Part shown: positions 50,321 to 60,352 of the stretch, piece by piece
Position numbering within the stretch: position 1 is the first letter of the stretch
Layout: the number at the start of each line of letters is the position of its first letter
Origin: Alistipes sp.
GTDB taxonomy: Bacteria > Bacteroidota > Bacteroidia > Bacteroidales > Rikenellaceae
Assembly: GCA_017621455.1 (NCBI GenBank)
Contig: JAGATC010000020.1
Coordinates: 186,001-250,000, forward strand
DNA: 64,000 bases
Reading direction: 5' to 3'
Made by a program: the position numbers and the translations under genes
The notes under the pieces: generated by a model
Seen by the model: the letters and a program-made list of their open reading frames with translations, nothing else
Database searches by the model: none
What the model was told of the DNA's origin: nothing

Positions 50321-51964
50321 TTATCGGGGCTGTTGCTGTTGCTTACTCTTAGAGTGGCGGCGGCGCTTAAGCATCTTCTGCTTCTTACGGTAGGCATTCA
50401 CCTTGCCGAGAATAACGAAGAATAGAAGTACGCCGAACGACACTATAATGAAGATAAGCATCGTGGGTGATAGGTTGTCGCCCTTCACGCGTGACCACAT
50501 CTCGAGCATCTTATCTGTCTGCTCGCCACTGTCGTGCATCATAGAGCAGCGGTCAATAACCGACCTGTCGGGGTAGAGTATAGGGTCGACATAGACACAC
50601 GTAGCATCAACTACGTAGTTAGCATATTCGCTATCTACATTGTACTCGTCAGCCATATTGAATACCAGAGGGTTGCCCTCTTCGTCCTTAAAGAAGTAGC
50701 CGAGGTTAATACCCTCCTCCGTAAGTAGTGTATCGCGCTCTGTTGTGAGATGCTGTAGCGTCGCCTCAAGTTCTGCATACTGCTTCTCATCTTTGCACTT
50801 TTCCATCTTGCTAAGTACCTCGTCAATTCCTGCAAGCATCTCGTCCATATAGATAAGCACCTCCTTGGTGCCTACCACGCTGACATAACCCGTAGCATCC
50901 ATGTTGCGCACGGCATTCTCAGGCTTACACATATAGTTGATGAAGTAGCGAGCAGCACGTTTATTCTGCGCATACTTGGGGATGACCCAGCCGTCGAACC
51001 ACACAACGCTGCCCTCCTCGGGTACGGCGTAGTCGAGCTCCACATCTACATCTGCTGCCTCCTCGATAGCCCACACAGCATCGCCACTCCACATGAGGTT
51101 GATCCAAGCCTTCTCCTGCGTCATCATCTCCTTGCCGAAGTCGGCCTCCCAGCCAGCAACAAGGCGCTTCATTCGCTTAAGGTACTCCTCGACATGCTTA
51201 ATGGACTCATCCGAGGCGTCGTACATCAATCCATCAATGGTTGCTACCTTACCCTCAAGGCCGCGCTCAAGGGCCTCGCTGTCATTAAGAGGTAGGCGCT
51301 CAGTGGCACCGATAATACCTGCCTCGCGGGCTTCGAGCGTGCGGGCGTAGACCAGTATGGGCGAATATACGTCGCGGAAGGCATCCTTGACAAGTATCTT
51401 ACCCTCGAGGCGCTCATCGAACATCAAGTCCCACGAGAGTGCCTCCTCCTCGGTGATATATTCTGTATTATAGAGGATGCCCGTAGTACCCCACATGTAA
51501 CCTACAGAGTAGTCGTTAGGGTTGTGACCATCGGGGGCGATGATATGGTCGAACTGGTTGATAATGTAGGGTGATACGCTACTAAGGTAGTTCTCTGTGC
51601 CGGTATTCTCGAGGTCCTGAAGGAACTCGTCGGTGACGATGGGCACAAGGATGTCGTGGCGCATCATACGCTCGATGATATACTCCGAGGGGCATACCAC
51701 GTCGAAGTCTGCCTCGCCCTTTTCTATCTTGGCGAGCATAACCTCGTTAATATCGAAGGTCTGGTAGACGATATTCACGGGAGTGCCCGTCTGCTCTTCG
51801 TACCACACCTCGAACTCGTCGAGAAGGTCTTCGTCGATGTAATCACCCCAGTTGTAGACCTTTAGGGTCTCTTCGCGAGGCTGTTCGTTGCACGATGTGA
51901 GCATGGCACCCATGGTAACCACCACGAGGATGCTACTCGCTATATAGGCGTATATGTTTCTCAT
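50321..51964 (-). CDS. potD: Polyamine-binding lipoprotein PotD with C-terminal membrane helix
   Basis: The substrate-binding protein of a spermidine/putrescine ABC importer. 547 residues, against about 350 in Escherichia coli. Lipobox LTSC (Cys25), then LKVYNWGDYIDEDLLDEFE, the PotD signature, and the two-lobed binding fold (about 33-400) with NDYSVGYMWGTTGILYN and WAIEEAADVDVELDYAVPEEGSVVWFDGW. Two extras: a coiled-coil-like insert (about 385-425) and a C-terminal membrane helix (about 500-523) ending in a Lys/Arg/Gln-rich cytoplasmic tail. A single protein with both lipid anchor and helix is unusual. It overlaps potC by four bases. Confidence 0.92.
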   Translation of the reverse strand: MRNIYAYIASSILVVVTMGAMLTSCNEQPREETLKVYNWGDYIDEDLLDEFEVWYEEQTGTPVNIVYQTFDINEVMLAKIEKGEADFDVVCPSEYIIERMMRHDILVPIVTDEFLQDLENTGTENYLSSVSPYIINQFDHIIAPDGHNPNDYSVGYMWGTTGILYNTEYITEEEALSWDLMFDERLEGKILVKDAFRDVYSPILVYARTLEAREAGIIGATERLPLNDSEALERGLEGKVATIDGLMYDASDESIKHVEEYLKRMKRLVAGWEADFGKEMMTQEKAWINLMWSGDAVWAIEEAADVDVELDYAVPEEGSVVWFDGWVIPKYAQNKRAARYFINYMCKPENAVRNMDATGYVSVVGTKEVLIYMDEMLAGIDEVLSKMEKCKDEKQYAELEATLQHLTTERDTLLTEEGINLGYFFKDEEGNPLVFNMADEYNVDSEYANYVVDATCVYVDPILYPDRSVIDRCSMMHDSGEQTDKMLEMWSRVKGDNLSPTMLIFIIVSFGVLLFFVILGKVNAYRKKQKMLKRRRHSKSKQQQQPR

Positions 51965-52791
51965 CGGCGTGAATAGTTTTTAATCTGTTTAGCCTGCTCC
52001 TCGGCGCGCTTAGCCTGGCGGTGTGAGCGATAGTTGACTACCACCAATAGGATAAGCACCACCACAAGGATGATGGTCGAGAGGGCGCGTAGCTCGGGGG
52101 TAAGACCTCCCTTACGTGCATCGGCATAGATAAACGTAGATAGCGTCTCCAGACCGTCAGTACCATTGGTAAAGATGGTTACGGCGAAGTCGTCGATAGA
52201 TAGTGTGAACGCGAGAATAAAGCCCGAAATCATGCCTGGGCGTATCTCGGGGATAATCACGCGGCGCATCGCCTGCATAGGCGTAGCACCAAGGTCGAGT
52301 GCTGCCTCGTAGATGTTGGGATTCATCTGCACAAGGCGTGGCATGATGCTCAGTACGACGTATGGCGTACAGAAAGCGATATGTGCCAGAATAACAGTGA
52401 TATAACCCTGTGATATACCCATCGATACGAAGAGCAGGAACAGCGAGATACCGGTGATAATATCGGGGTTAAGAATGGGTATGTTATTCACAAAGTTGAT
52501 AGCACGGCGCTTGCGATAGCGTAGGTCGTTGATGCCGATGGCGGCGATTGTACCCAATATCGTCGACACGGTAGCAGCCGTAAGCGCTATAAGGAAGGTG
52601 TTCTGGATGGCGTCGATAAGACGGTCGCTTACACCGCCCGAAAAGAGCGAGGTGTATAGCTCGGTAGAGAAGCCCGTCCAGTTGCCCAATACCCTCGACT
52701 CGGTGAACGAGAATATGGCGATGATGATGATGGGTGCATAGAGCATCACCAGGAGTAGAAGCAGGTAGCCTTTCGATAGTAGTCGTTTCAT
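51961..52791 (-). CDS. potC: Spermidine/putrescine ABC transporter permease PotC
   Basis: 276 residues, six predicted membrane helices. The permease signature that contacts the ATPase, EAALDLGATPMQAMRRVIIPEIRPGM (about 162-188), is present. It ends with a charged RQAKRAEEQAKQIKNYSRR tail. PotC lies between potB (two-base gap) and potD (four-base overlap). Confidence 0.95.
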   Translation of the reverse strand: MKRLLSKGYLLLLLVMLYAPIIIIAIFSFTESRVLGNWTGFSTELYTSLFSGGVSDRLIDAIQNTFLIALTAATVSTILGTIAAIGINDLRYRKRRAINFVNNIPILNPDIITGISLFLLFVSMGISQGYITVILAHIAFCTPYVVLSIMPRLVQMNPNIYEAALDLGATPMQAMRRVIIPEIRPGMISGFILAFTLSIDDFAVTIFTNGTDGLETLSTFIYADARKGGLTPELRALSTIILVVVLILLVVVNYRSHRQAKRAEEQAKQIKNYSRR

Positions 52792-52793
52792 AG

Positions 52794-53591
52794 TTATAGC
52801 AAGCCTCCATCGTTAGCGCTATTCTCATCGTCGGAGCCGGTAAATAGCGTAGTTAAACCAATAATAACAAGCATTATGAACGACAACGCTGCACCATAGT
52901 GCCACATACCGTTGTTGATGTTCTCCTGAATAGTGGTACCGAAGAGCTTGATGTTGTTCATCGTGAGCAGCTCGGCGATGGCGAAGGTGGAGATGGTGGG
53001 CATGAAGACCATCATAATGCCACTAACGATACCGGGCATCGAGAGTGGAAATACCACCTTGGTGAATACCTGTCGGGGTGTTGCACCGAGATCCTCGGCA
53101 GCCTCAATAAGCGAGTGGTCCATCTTCTGAAGCACGTTGTAGATGGGGTAGATCATAAATGGTAGGAAGTTGTACACCATACCAAAGATAAGAGCACCCT
53201 CACCCAATGGGAGTGTCAAGAAGTCGAAGAGTGCCACCGTGGCCAGTGTGCGTACCAACACATTAATCCACATGGGTAGTATGAAGAGCATGACAACAAC
53301 GCGTGCGGTTGATGTGCGCATCTTCGAGAGAATATATGCGGCAGGATAGCCTAAAAGAATACATATCAGTGTGGTAATCAGGGCTATACCTATCGAGTAG
53401 ATGAAGGTGTTCATCGCCTCGCGCTGATGTATAAACTTCTCGAAGTTCTCCAGCGAGAAGCCTCCATCTTCGGCCTGGAAGGCATAGACCATGATAAGCA
53501 GCAGCGGAGCTACTACAAACACCGCAAGAAAGAGCACATAGGGAAGGCTCCAGGTGCGGCGACGTGAGAAGAATTTAACTAATTTCCCCAT
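52794..53591 (-). CDS. potB: Spermidine/putrescine ABC transporter permease PotB
   Basis: 265 residues with six membrane helices. The EAA motif is EAAEDLGATPRQVFTKVVFPLSMPG (about 166-190). FFSRRRTWSLPYVLFLAVFVVAPLLLIMVYAF opens the first helix. It forms the transport channel with PotC; 36 bases separate it from potA. Confidence 0.95.
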   Translation of the reverse strand: MGKLVKFFSRRRTWSLPYVLFLAVFVVAPLLLIMVYAFQAEDGGFSLENFEKFIHQREAMNTFIYSIGIALITTLICILLGYPAAYILSKMRTSTARVVVMLFILPMWINVLVRTLATVALFDFLTLPLGEGALIFGMVYNFLPFMIYPIYNVLQKMDHSLIEAAEDLGATPRQVFTKVVFPLSMPGIVSGIMMVFMPTISTFAIAELLTMNNIKLFGTTIQENINNGMWHYGAALSFIMLVIIGLTTLFTGSDDENSANDGGLL

Positions 53592-53627
53592 TTCGTACGA
53601 GTCAACTACAATTACCTAACCTTAGAA

Positions 53628-55019
53628 CTAAGCCTTTGTGATTGCTGTTACCTTAATGGCCTCGGGACGAATCTTGATACCTACCTCATCGAGGTCCTCC
53701 CACACGTCGTGTGTGTCGATGAAGATGTCGTCGCCCTCGTCAGTGCGCACTGTTAGGTGGTAGCGGTCACCCTTGTAGAGGATGAAACGGATAGTACCCC
53801 ATGAGATACCATCGTCGGGGTCGTCGGTAAGCTCTACGTCAGAGAAACCAAACGATACATCCACCGTAGCACCATTCTCGATGCCCTCCACAGCGGCGCA
53901 CTCAAACTCCTCGCCGAGAATCTCAACGTGGGTAGCATCCACAAGCTTCCCCTCGACATGGTTCTCGGTGCGCTCCTTGCGCATGACGTGAATGTCGGCA
54001 GGCTTAATCATCATGCCCACCTCGGTGCCTGGCTCGAATGAGTTATAGTCCTGAATCTGAATCTCGTAGCCGTCGGGCGTGTCGACAAACATCTCGTAGT
54101 GAACACCCTTGAAGATGCATGAGCGTACCGTGCCATGGAACATCGCTGCCTCGGCATTGCGGATGATGTAGACATCCTCGGGGCGTACGACAACATCCAC
54201 GGGGACGTTCTCTCCAAAGCCCGTGTCGACGCACTCAAACTCCTTGCCCATAAACTCCACAAGTCCGTCGCGTATCATCGTGGCATTGAGGATGTTACTC
54301 TCGCCAATGAAGTCCGCAACAAAGGCATTGCATGGCTCATTATATATGTCTGTGGGGGAGCCAATCTGCTGAATTACACCCTCGTTCATTACAACTACGG
54401 TGTCCGACAGCGTGAGTGCCTCCTCCTGGTCGTGGGTTACGTAGACGAAGGTGATGCCGAGGGAGCTGTGCATCTCCTTGAGCTCCATCTGCATATCCTT
54501 ACGCATCTTGAGGTCGAGAGCTGCAAGTGGCTCGTCGAGGAGCAACACCTGGGGGCGGTTAACAATAGCGCGGGCGATGGCTACACGTTGCTGCTGACCG
54601 CCCGATAGCGACTGCACGTCGCGGTGCTCGTAGTCGGTCATGCCCACCATCTTAAGGGCTCGCTTTACGCGCTGCTCAATCTCCTTCTTATCCACCTTCT
54701 TCAGCTTTAGACCGAAGGCGATATTGTCGTAGACGTTGTAGTTGGGAAAGAGTGCGTAGCGTTGGAAAACAGTGTTTACGGGGCGCTCATGTGGAGGTAC
54801 GGATGTCATATCCTTACCATCGATGAGTATCTTTCCGCTCGATGCGGAGTTGAAACCGGCAATAAGTCGTAGGAGCGTAGTTTTGCCGCATCCCGAAGGT
54901 CCGAGTATTGTCAGGAACTCACCCTGTTTAACCGAGAGACTAACATCGTCAAGCACAACCTTGTCGGGAAACGACTTGGTAACGTTGCTGATCTCGATGA
55001 TGTGGTTCGATTTCACCAT
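53628..55019 (-). CDS. potA: Spermidine/putrescine ABC transporter ATPase PotA
   Basis: 463 residues. Walker [10 protein letters not shown] (about 37-45), Q-loop [17 protein letters not shown], signature [15 protein letters not shown] (about 136-150), Walker [12 protein letters not shown] and switch His VTHDQEEAL are all intact. The C-terminal half holds two TOBE-like regulatory segments (about 285-355 and 370-460), one more than E. coli PotA (about 380 residues). The second copy ([22 protein letters not shown]...[12 protein letters not shown]) mirrors the first. First gene of potABCD; a -7-like TATATTTG lies at 55169-55162 on the minus strand. Confidence 0.95.
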   Translation of the reverse strand: MVKSNHIIEISNVTKSFPDKVVLDDVSLSVKQGEFLTILGPSGCGKTTLLRLIAGFNSASSGKILIDGKDMTSVPPHERPVNTVFQRYALFPNYNVYDNIAFGLKLKKVDKKEIEQRVKRALKMVGMTDYEHRDVQSLSGGQQQRVAIARAIVNRPQVLLLDEPLAALDLKMRKDMQMELKEMHSSLGITFVYVTHDQEEALTLSDTVVVMNEGVIQQIGSPTDIYNEPCNAFVADFIGESNILNATMIRDGLVEFMGKEFECVDTGFGENVPVDVVVRPEDVYIIRNAEAAMFHGTVRSCIFKGVHYEMFVDTPDGYEIQIQDYNSFEPGTEVGMMIKPADIHVMRKERTENHVEGKLVDATHVEILGEEFECAAVEGIENGATVDVSFGFSDVELTDDPDDGISWGTIRFILYKGDRYHLTVRTDEGDDIFIDTHDVWEDLDEVGIKIRPEAIKVTAITKA

Positions 55020-55257
55020 TCCAGTAAAGTGTGTTAACAGTTAATATTCAATATGTTACAACCCCGTGTGCGACTCGTATCTACGTCTCCTTAACACAGC
55101 CAGCCATCTCCATAATATCTACTTGCCGCTATCACCTTTTATTTTAAGGGCATATTCTCGGCAAATATAGTAAAAAAAATTAATTCTATATTTATATTGT
55201 CACGTAATTTAAGGAAATTAAGGAATTTAGGGAGATTAGATAGTTGGTAAATATGCT
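55020..55257. other. Leader region upstream of potA
   Basis: 238 bases. It holds the -7-like box noted for potA and a solitary minus-strand copy of the repeat signature, GGTGATAGCGGCAAG at about 55123-55138, without an obvious hairpin. No gene or recognised riboswitch. Confidence 0.4.
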
Positions 55258-55412
55258 GTCAACCGTAGCGTTGACGACGCACAACCCGATAATTACTTGC
55301 CGATGTAACGAGATGTGGTGCGAAAAGAAGAGCCCCAAATGGGATACACTTGCGCGTATTTCCCATTCGGGGCTCTAAGTATAGTGCCGCAGGTTGCGGC
55401 CTATCACATAAA
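55258..55412 (-). repeat. Post-stop nested-hairpin repeat R8 (inverted)
   Basis: Read on the minus strand it begins just after the M16 stop with TTTTATGTGATAGGCCGC. A 16-base stem with one mismatch (55329-55344 with 55361-55376 on the plus numbering; AGAGCCCC and AATGGGA blocks) is capped by ATAC-N8-GTAT (55344-55359). Its 3' arm CTTCTTTTCGCACC matches the R1/R4 arm, and the core GAATGGGAAATACG matches R5. The orientation always follows the upstream gene. Confidence 0.75.
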
Positions 55413-55413
55413 A

Positions 55414-58239
55414 CTACTGAGCCTCAGGACGCATAATAACCAAGGTGCGGTTGTTGTCCTGGAGCATCTTCTGAGCCATTGCCTGGATATCCTCCAAGGT
55501 GATGCTCTCAAGGATGCCGAGGTACTCCTCCTTGTAGTTGTAACCCTCCTCGTACCAACGAGTGATTGCTGACATCCAGCCACTGTTGTTCTCCAATACG
55601 TTAGCGTAGTTCTTCTGCAAGAACTCCTTAGACTTAGCTACATCCTCAGCCAAAGGACCCTCTGCTGCGATCTTCTCGATCTCTGCGTAGCAGATGTCTA
55701 CCAACTCGTCAGCAAGCTGCTCGTTAGTGTCGAATACGATGATTGCCATGTACTGCTCAACGGGCTCCTTGTTGATGCCACCCTGAACGTGTACACCATA
55801 GGTACCACCCTTCTCCTCACGGATCGATACCATATAGCGTGAATCGAGGGCACGTGTGAGAAGGTCAAGAATGAGACGGTTCTTAGCGTTATCCTCGATA
55901 GCACCAGAGTAGGTGAGGTATACCGATACCTTAGGCTGCTGCATAGATACGCGGAAGTCGTTAGTAACCTCGCCAGTAGCGGTGCGAACACCGTCGTCAA
56001 CTACAGCGTAACCTACCTTCTTAGATGTAGGAAGTGAGCCGAGGTACTTCTCAACGAGTGGCTTGAGTGTGTTGAGGTCAACGTTACCTGCGATGACGAA
56101 GCGGAAGTCGTCAGCGTAAGAGTAGAGTGCTGAGTGTACGCGAGCCAAGGTCTCGAGGTTGAGTGACTCGATCTGCGCTGCAGAGGTCATCTGACGACGA
56201 GGATGGTTCTGGTAGAGAGTCTCGGTGAAGGCCTTACCCATGAGGTAGTTAGGATCTGACTCCATGTTACGGAAGTAGGGCACGTACATCTTCTTCAAGT
56301 TGTCCAAGTCGGTCTGGTCGAAGCGTGGAGCTGTGAAGTTGAGGTATACGAGCTGGAGGATGGTCTCCATATCCTTAGGTGAGCCACCAGCGTTGACAGC
56401 GTGCTCGTACTCGCCAACATTTACTGAAGCGTAGGCGCTCTTACCAGAGAGCTGCTTAGCAAGGTCTGTAGCAGAGAACTTGCTGATACCCGACTGCTGC
56501 ATAACCATAGGTAGGTAGTCGCCGTGGAAGTAGTCAGCATCGCTAAGCATCGACTTACCGCCCTTCGATACAGCCGAGATCATAACCTCGTCAGCCTTCA
56601 ATGTTGAGGGGCGTACCACCACCTTGATACCATTCTTCAAAGTCCACTCGGTGTAGCCGAGAGACTCATTCTCAGCAGTAGCCTTAACCTTTGAGCCCTT
56701 CATCTTCTTTGCAGGGTCGATAAGAGGCTCGATAACGGTGTTATCCTCGTATGGAGCAATCTCCGAAGCCTCAACCTCGGCCTTGATAGCCAAGAGGTCA
56801 GCCTCAGTAGGAACAGCTACGCCCTCCTTCTTGGGTGAGCGCGCGAGGATTACGAGGTTCTCGTTAGGACGAACCATCTGTGCATAAGCCTCGTTAACCT
56901 GGTCTACGGTGAGGCTCTGGATAAACATCTGGTCGAGCTGCCACTCTGTCTCGGCATCCATCATAGGAGAACCATCAGCATAGTGGTCGAGGTAGCGCTG
57001 TGCATACTCAGCGTTAGATACGTCGTTGCGGTTGGTGTACTGACGCTCATCCCAACGGAGCATCTCCTGCTTAGCACGTTCAAACTCACCTGCGGTGAAG
57101 CCATGGCGGCGCATACGCTCCATCTCGGTGTACATAGCGCGGAAAGCCTCGTCGATGCGACCCTCGTGTGCTGTAACTGAGAACATTGTAGACTCCAAAG
57201 TGGGGCAGATACCAATGCCACCCTCGCTCATGCCACCACCAAGGAATGGTGCGTCTGCCTGCTGTGAAATCTCCTCGAAGCGGTTGTTCATCATCAATGA
57301 AACCAACGAGTAGATGATGTCTGAAGAGTAGCCAATTATAGTGTTCTGGTACTCCTTAGGAAGTGCCTCGCGGCGTGCAAACATCATCACGCTTGACTGA
57401 GTCATCTCAGGGTCAGTGAAGATAGACACGATAGGCTCCTCGGTTGCGGGAACAGTGTGAACGACCTTCTGAGCTGCATCTGCGGGTGAAGCGGGGATGT
57501 CAGCCATAAGGGTCTTAAGCTTTGCCTCAACAGAGTCAACGTCGATGTCACCAACGATTACCAATGCCTGGTACTCAGGACGATACCACTTCTCGTAGAA
57601 GTTACGCAAAGCAACGTGGTCGAACGACTTAAGGCCGTCGAGGTAGCCGATAAGGTTGCGGTGCTCGTAGAGCGAACCCTTGAAGAGGTTGCGAATCATA
57701 TCGTTCTGTGCGCGAAGCTGTGCGCCGTCGCGTGTACGAAGCTCCTCCATAATAACGCCACGCTCTGAGTCGATCTCCTCGGGCTGCAACGCGATGAACT
57801 GCGACCAGTCGTGGAGGATAAGGAGAGCGAGGTCAACGTTCTCCTCTGTAACGGGGAGGTCCATCACCATATACTGGGTGCAATCCCACGAGGTGAATGC
57901 GTTGAGGTTGTTACCAAACTGCACGCCGATAGTCTCGAGCTTCTCGATAAGCTGCTTATCGGGGAGGTTCTTGGTGCCGTTGAATGCCATGTGCTCAAGG
58001 AAGTGAGCAAGACCCTGCTGGTCGTCATCCTCCTGGATAGCACCTACGTCGTGGTAGATGTAGAAGCTTGCCTGGCCCTTGGGCTTCTCGTTGTGGCGGA
58101 TGAAGTAGGTCATGCCGTTGTCGAGCTTACCTACGCGTACCTCAGGATCGAGAGGCAGCTGCATCTCTGAGGGATCCTGTGCACTGATACTCGCAATACC
58201 TATGAAGAGGGCTACGAGTGACAAGAACATTTTTCTCAT
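55414..58239 (-). CDS. M16-family zinc protease (two-domain, exported)
   Basis: 941 residues with a signal peptide (MRKMFLSLVALFIGIASISA-QD). The inverted zinc motif is HFLEH (His79, Glu82, His83) in GLAHFLEHMAFNGTKN, with the distal Glu in ERGVIMEELRTRDG (about 155). The second, inactive M16 half starts at about 540 (LGYTEWTLKNGIKVVVRPS) and ends with NRTLVIMRPEAQ. A full-length fused two-domain arrangement resembles PqqL-type enzymes. It probably degrades peptides in the periplasm or at the surface. A minus-strand -7 box TATATTTG lies at 58329-58322. Confidence 0.95.
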   Translation of the reverse strand: MRKMFLSLVALFIGIASISAQDPSEMQLPLDPEVRVGKLDNGMTYFIRHNEKPKGQASFYIYHDVGAIQEDDDQQGLAHFLEHMAFNGTKNLPDKQLIEKLETIGVQFGNNLNAFTSWDCTQYMVMDLPVTEENVDLALLILHDWSQFIALQPEEIDSERGVIMEELRTRDGAQLRAQNDMIRNLFKGSLYEHRNLIGYLDGLKSFDHVALRNFYEKWYRPEYQALVIVGDIDVDSVEAKLKTLMADIPASPADAAQKVVHTVPATEEPIVSIFTDPEMTQSSVMMFARREALPKEYQNTIIGYSSDIIYSLVSLMMNNRFEEISQQADAPFLGGGMSEGGIGICPTLESTMFSVTAHEGRIDEAFRAMYTEMERMRRHGFTAGEFERAKQEMLRWDERQYTNRNDVSNAEYAQRYLDHYADGSPMMDAETEWQLDQMFIQSLTVDQVNEAYAQMVRPNENLVILARSPKKEGVAVPTEADLLAIKAEVEASEIAPYEDNTVIEPLIDPAKKMKGSKVKATAENESLGYTEWTLKNGIKVVVRPSTLKADEVMISAVSKGGKSMLSDADYFHGDYLPMVMQQSGISKFSATDLAKQLSGKSAYASVNVGEYEHAVNAGGSPKDMETILQLVYLNFTAPRFDQTDLDNLKKMYVPYFRNMESDPNYLMGKAFTETLYQNHPRRQMTSAAQIESLNLETLARVHSALYSYADDFRFVIAGNVDLNTLKPLVEKYLGSLPTSKKVGYAVVDDGVRTATGEVTNDFRVSMQQPKVSVYLTYSGAIEDNAKNRLILDLLTRALDSRYMVSIREEKGGTYGVHVQGGINKEPVEQYMAIIVFDTNEQLADELVDICYAEIEKIAAEGPLAEDVAKSKEFLQKNYANVLENNSGWMSAITRWYEEGYNYKEEYLGILESITLEDIQAMAQKMLQDNNRTLVIMRPEAQ

Positions 58240-58447
58240 AGAGTAAAAATTGAATTAAGTTAGCATATAAAATTCTCTCGTTTTTCTGTTTGTCAAAACA
58301 AATAGCGCCTAATAAGACACGCAAATATACTATTTTTTGCCTAAATAGATACTTTATATCTATATTTTTTTCTTATTGGGCTATAATTTAGGACTATATT
58401 ACTAACAATTTAACGCTCCACGAGGACGTTTATTATGCAATTATTCT

Positions 58448-58455
58448 TATATTTG
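58448..58455 (+). promoter_or_regulatory. -7 box for the thioesterase gene
   Basis: TATATTTG, 20 bases before the start codon at 58476. No convincing -33 TTG is seen. Confidence 0.4.
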
Positions 58456-58475
58456 CACAACTAAAACATTATGCG

Positions 58476-59201
58476 ATGGCAGAGATTACAACCTATAAAT
58501 ATCGCGTAGAGCCACAGGATGTGGACTTTACACTGCGAGCTTCGGCCTCTTCGGTGGTTAACTATATGCTCAACGTTGCGGGCCGCGATGCCCACAACAA
58601 GGGCTTCGGTGTTGAGGTGTTGCAGGATAGCTCGCTTACGTGGGTGTTGCTGCGCTTTGTGGTGGAGATAGAGTGCCGCCCCGAGCAGTATGCCGATGTG
58701 GAGATTGATACCTGGATTTCGGACTTCAACCGCCTCTCTTCGACTCGTAACTTCCGTATGCGCATAGGCGATAGGGTTATCGCCTCGGGTGTGTCGCAGT
58801 GGTGCGTGCTCAATATGGAGACCCGCCTGTCGGTAGATATGTCGATGATGAAGGAGGCGCACGATAGGTTTATTGTAGAGGAGCCATCGCCCATAGCTGC
58901 ACCCCAGCGACTTAGAGCTGTTGAGGCTACAGCATCGGTATCGCGCCCCGTGGTATATAGCGACATCGACTTCAACCGCCATGTAAACACGCTCCGCTAT
59001 GTCGACATGATCTTCGACACGCTGCCCCTTGAGGTATTCGAGCGTGAGAGCACCATGCGTCTCGATATCAACTTCTTGGCCGAGGCGCGCTATGGCGAGA
59101 CCATTTCGGTGGGATATGTCGACGAGGCATCGTCGCGCCAGTTTGAGGTGTCGTCCGATAGCGGCAAGACGCTCTGCCGTGCTAAAATCGAATACAAGTA
59201 G
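58476..59201 (+). CDS. Acyl-ACP thioesterase
   Basis: It releases free fatty acid from acyl-ACP. 241 residues, double hot-dog fold. N-terminal YKYRVEPQDVDFTLRASASSVVNYMLNVAG and TWVLLRFVVEIECRPEQYADVEIDTWISDFNRLSSTRNF fit the bacterial FatA/FatB-like family. The C-terminal hot-dog has SDIDFNRHVNTLRYVDMIFDTL with the conserved Asp, Asn and His (about residues 166-175), the probable catalytic site. Eight bases before a glycosyltransferase gene in the same direction. Confidence 0.9.
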   Translation: MAEITTYKYRVEPQDVDFTLRASASSVVNYMLNVAGRDAHNKGFGVEVLQDSSLTWVLLRFVVEIECRPEQYADVEIDTWISDFNRLSSTRNFRMRIGDRVIASGVSQWCVLNMETRLSVDMSMMKEAHDRFIVEEPSPIAAPQRLRAVEATASVSRPVVYSDIDFNRHVNTLRYVDMIFDTLPLEVFERESTMRLDINFLAEARYGETISVGYVDEASSRQFEVSSDSGKTLCRAKIEYK

Positions 59202-59209
59202 CTAAAACT

Positions 59210-60352
59210 ATGACAGCGAGGAGGTTGAAGATAGCTATCGTAGGTCCTGCGCACCCATATCGTGGAGGCTTGGCATCCATCATGGAGACCATGGCCCGCG
59301 AGTATCAGGCGCGAGGCTACGAGGTGCGCATCCTCACCTTCACGTTGCAGTACCCCTCGTTGCTCTTCCCGGGTAAGAGCCAGACCGTTACAACCCCTGC
59401 ACCCGAGGACTTACACATCGAGCGCAGGGTATCTACCATAAACCCATTTACGTGGTGGAGTGTGGGTAGGGAGCTTTGCCGCATGCAGCCAGACATCGTG
59501 CTAATGAAGTACTGGACACCCTTTATGGCGCCCTGCTTCGGCTCTATAGCACGTCTTGCACGCAGGAACAAGCATACGAAGGTCATCTGCCAGATAGATA
59601 ATGTTGAGCCACACGAACACCACATCACCGACAAGATGTTCAATCGCTACTATCTCCGCTCGGTGGATGGCTTTGTCTATATGTCGGAGCAGGTGTACGG
59701 CGAACTGAAGGCTTACACCTCTGCCCCTGCACGCTTTTCGCCACACCCTATGTTCGAGCACTTTGGCGATAGGGTTGAGCGCACGGAGGCATGCCGTAAG
59801 TTGGGCATAGACCCCGCGCAGCGCTACGCTATGTTCTTCGGTCTTATACGCGACTATAAGGGCCTCGATACATTGCTCGAGGCGTGGAGTAAGTTTAGGC
59901 GTGAGGGGTATAAATTGCTGGTTGTGGGCGAGTTCTATGCGTCGCGCGATAAATACATTGAACTCATTGAGCATCTGGAACTTAAAGATGACGTAGTGCT
60001 TCACGACTTCTTCGTTCCCGATGAGGATGTACGCTACTACTTCTCGGCTGCCGACTGCGTGGTGTTGCCCTACAAGACGGCTACGCAGAGTGGCGTTACG
60101 CAGATATGCTACAACTTCTCTACGCCCGTTATCGTTACGCGTGTGGGTGGCTTGGCAGAGATTGTGCCAGATGGTAGGGTAGGCTTCGTTGCGGAGCCCT
60201 CGGTGGAGGGTGTGCGCGAGGCTATTGAGCGCATCTTCGAGGGTGATACCATCGAGCAGTTTGGTCGAAATATGCTCGAGGAGCGTAAGCGATTCTCGTG
60301 GGCTACGATGTGTGACACCATCGAGAGCCTCTACGACGAGCTAACCGAGTAG
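59210..60352 (+). CDS. Glycosyltransferase, GT4-like (GT-B fold)
   Basis: 380 residues. N-terminal KIAIVGPAHPYRGGLASIMETMAREYQARGYEVRIL is the acceptor-side Rossmann start. The donor-binding C-terminal domain has YAMFFGLIRDYKGLDTLLEAW, then the VLPYKTATQSGVTQICYNFSTPVIVTRVGGLAEIV segment with the sugar-nucleotide loop. No membrane helix. Donor and acceptor unknown; it may act on surface polysaccharide or a glycolipid. It is coupled to the thioesterase and its last 12 bases overlap the convergent acyl-CoA reductase gene. Confidence 0.88.
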   Translation: MTARRLKIAIVGPAHPYRGGLASIMETMAREYQARGYEVRILTFTLQYPSLLFPGKSQTVTTPAPEDLHIERRVSTINPFTWWSVGRELCRMQPDIVLMKYWTPFMAPCFGSIARLARRNKHTKVICQIDNVEPHEHHITDKMFNRYYLRSVDGFVYMSEQVYGELKAYTSAPARFSPHPMFEHFGDRVERTEACRKLGIDPAQRYAMFFGLIRDYKGLDTLLEAWSKFRREGYKLLVVGEFYASRDKYIELIEHLELKDDVVLHDFFVPDEDVRYYFSAADCVVLPYKTATQSGVTQICYNFSTPVIVTRVGGLAEIVPDGRVGFVAEPSVEGVREAIERIFEGDTIEQFGRNMLEERKRFSWATMCDTIESLYDELTE

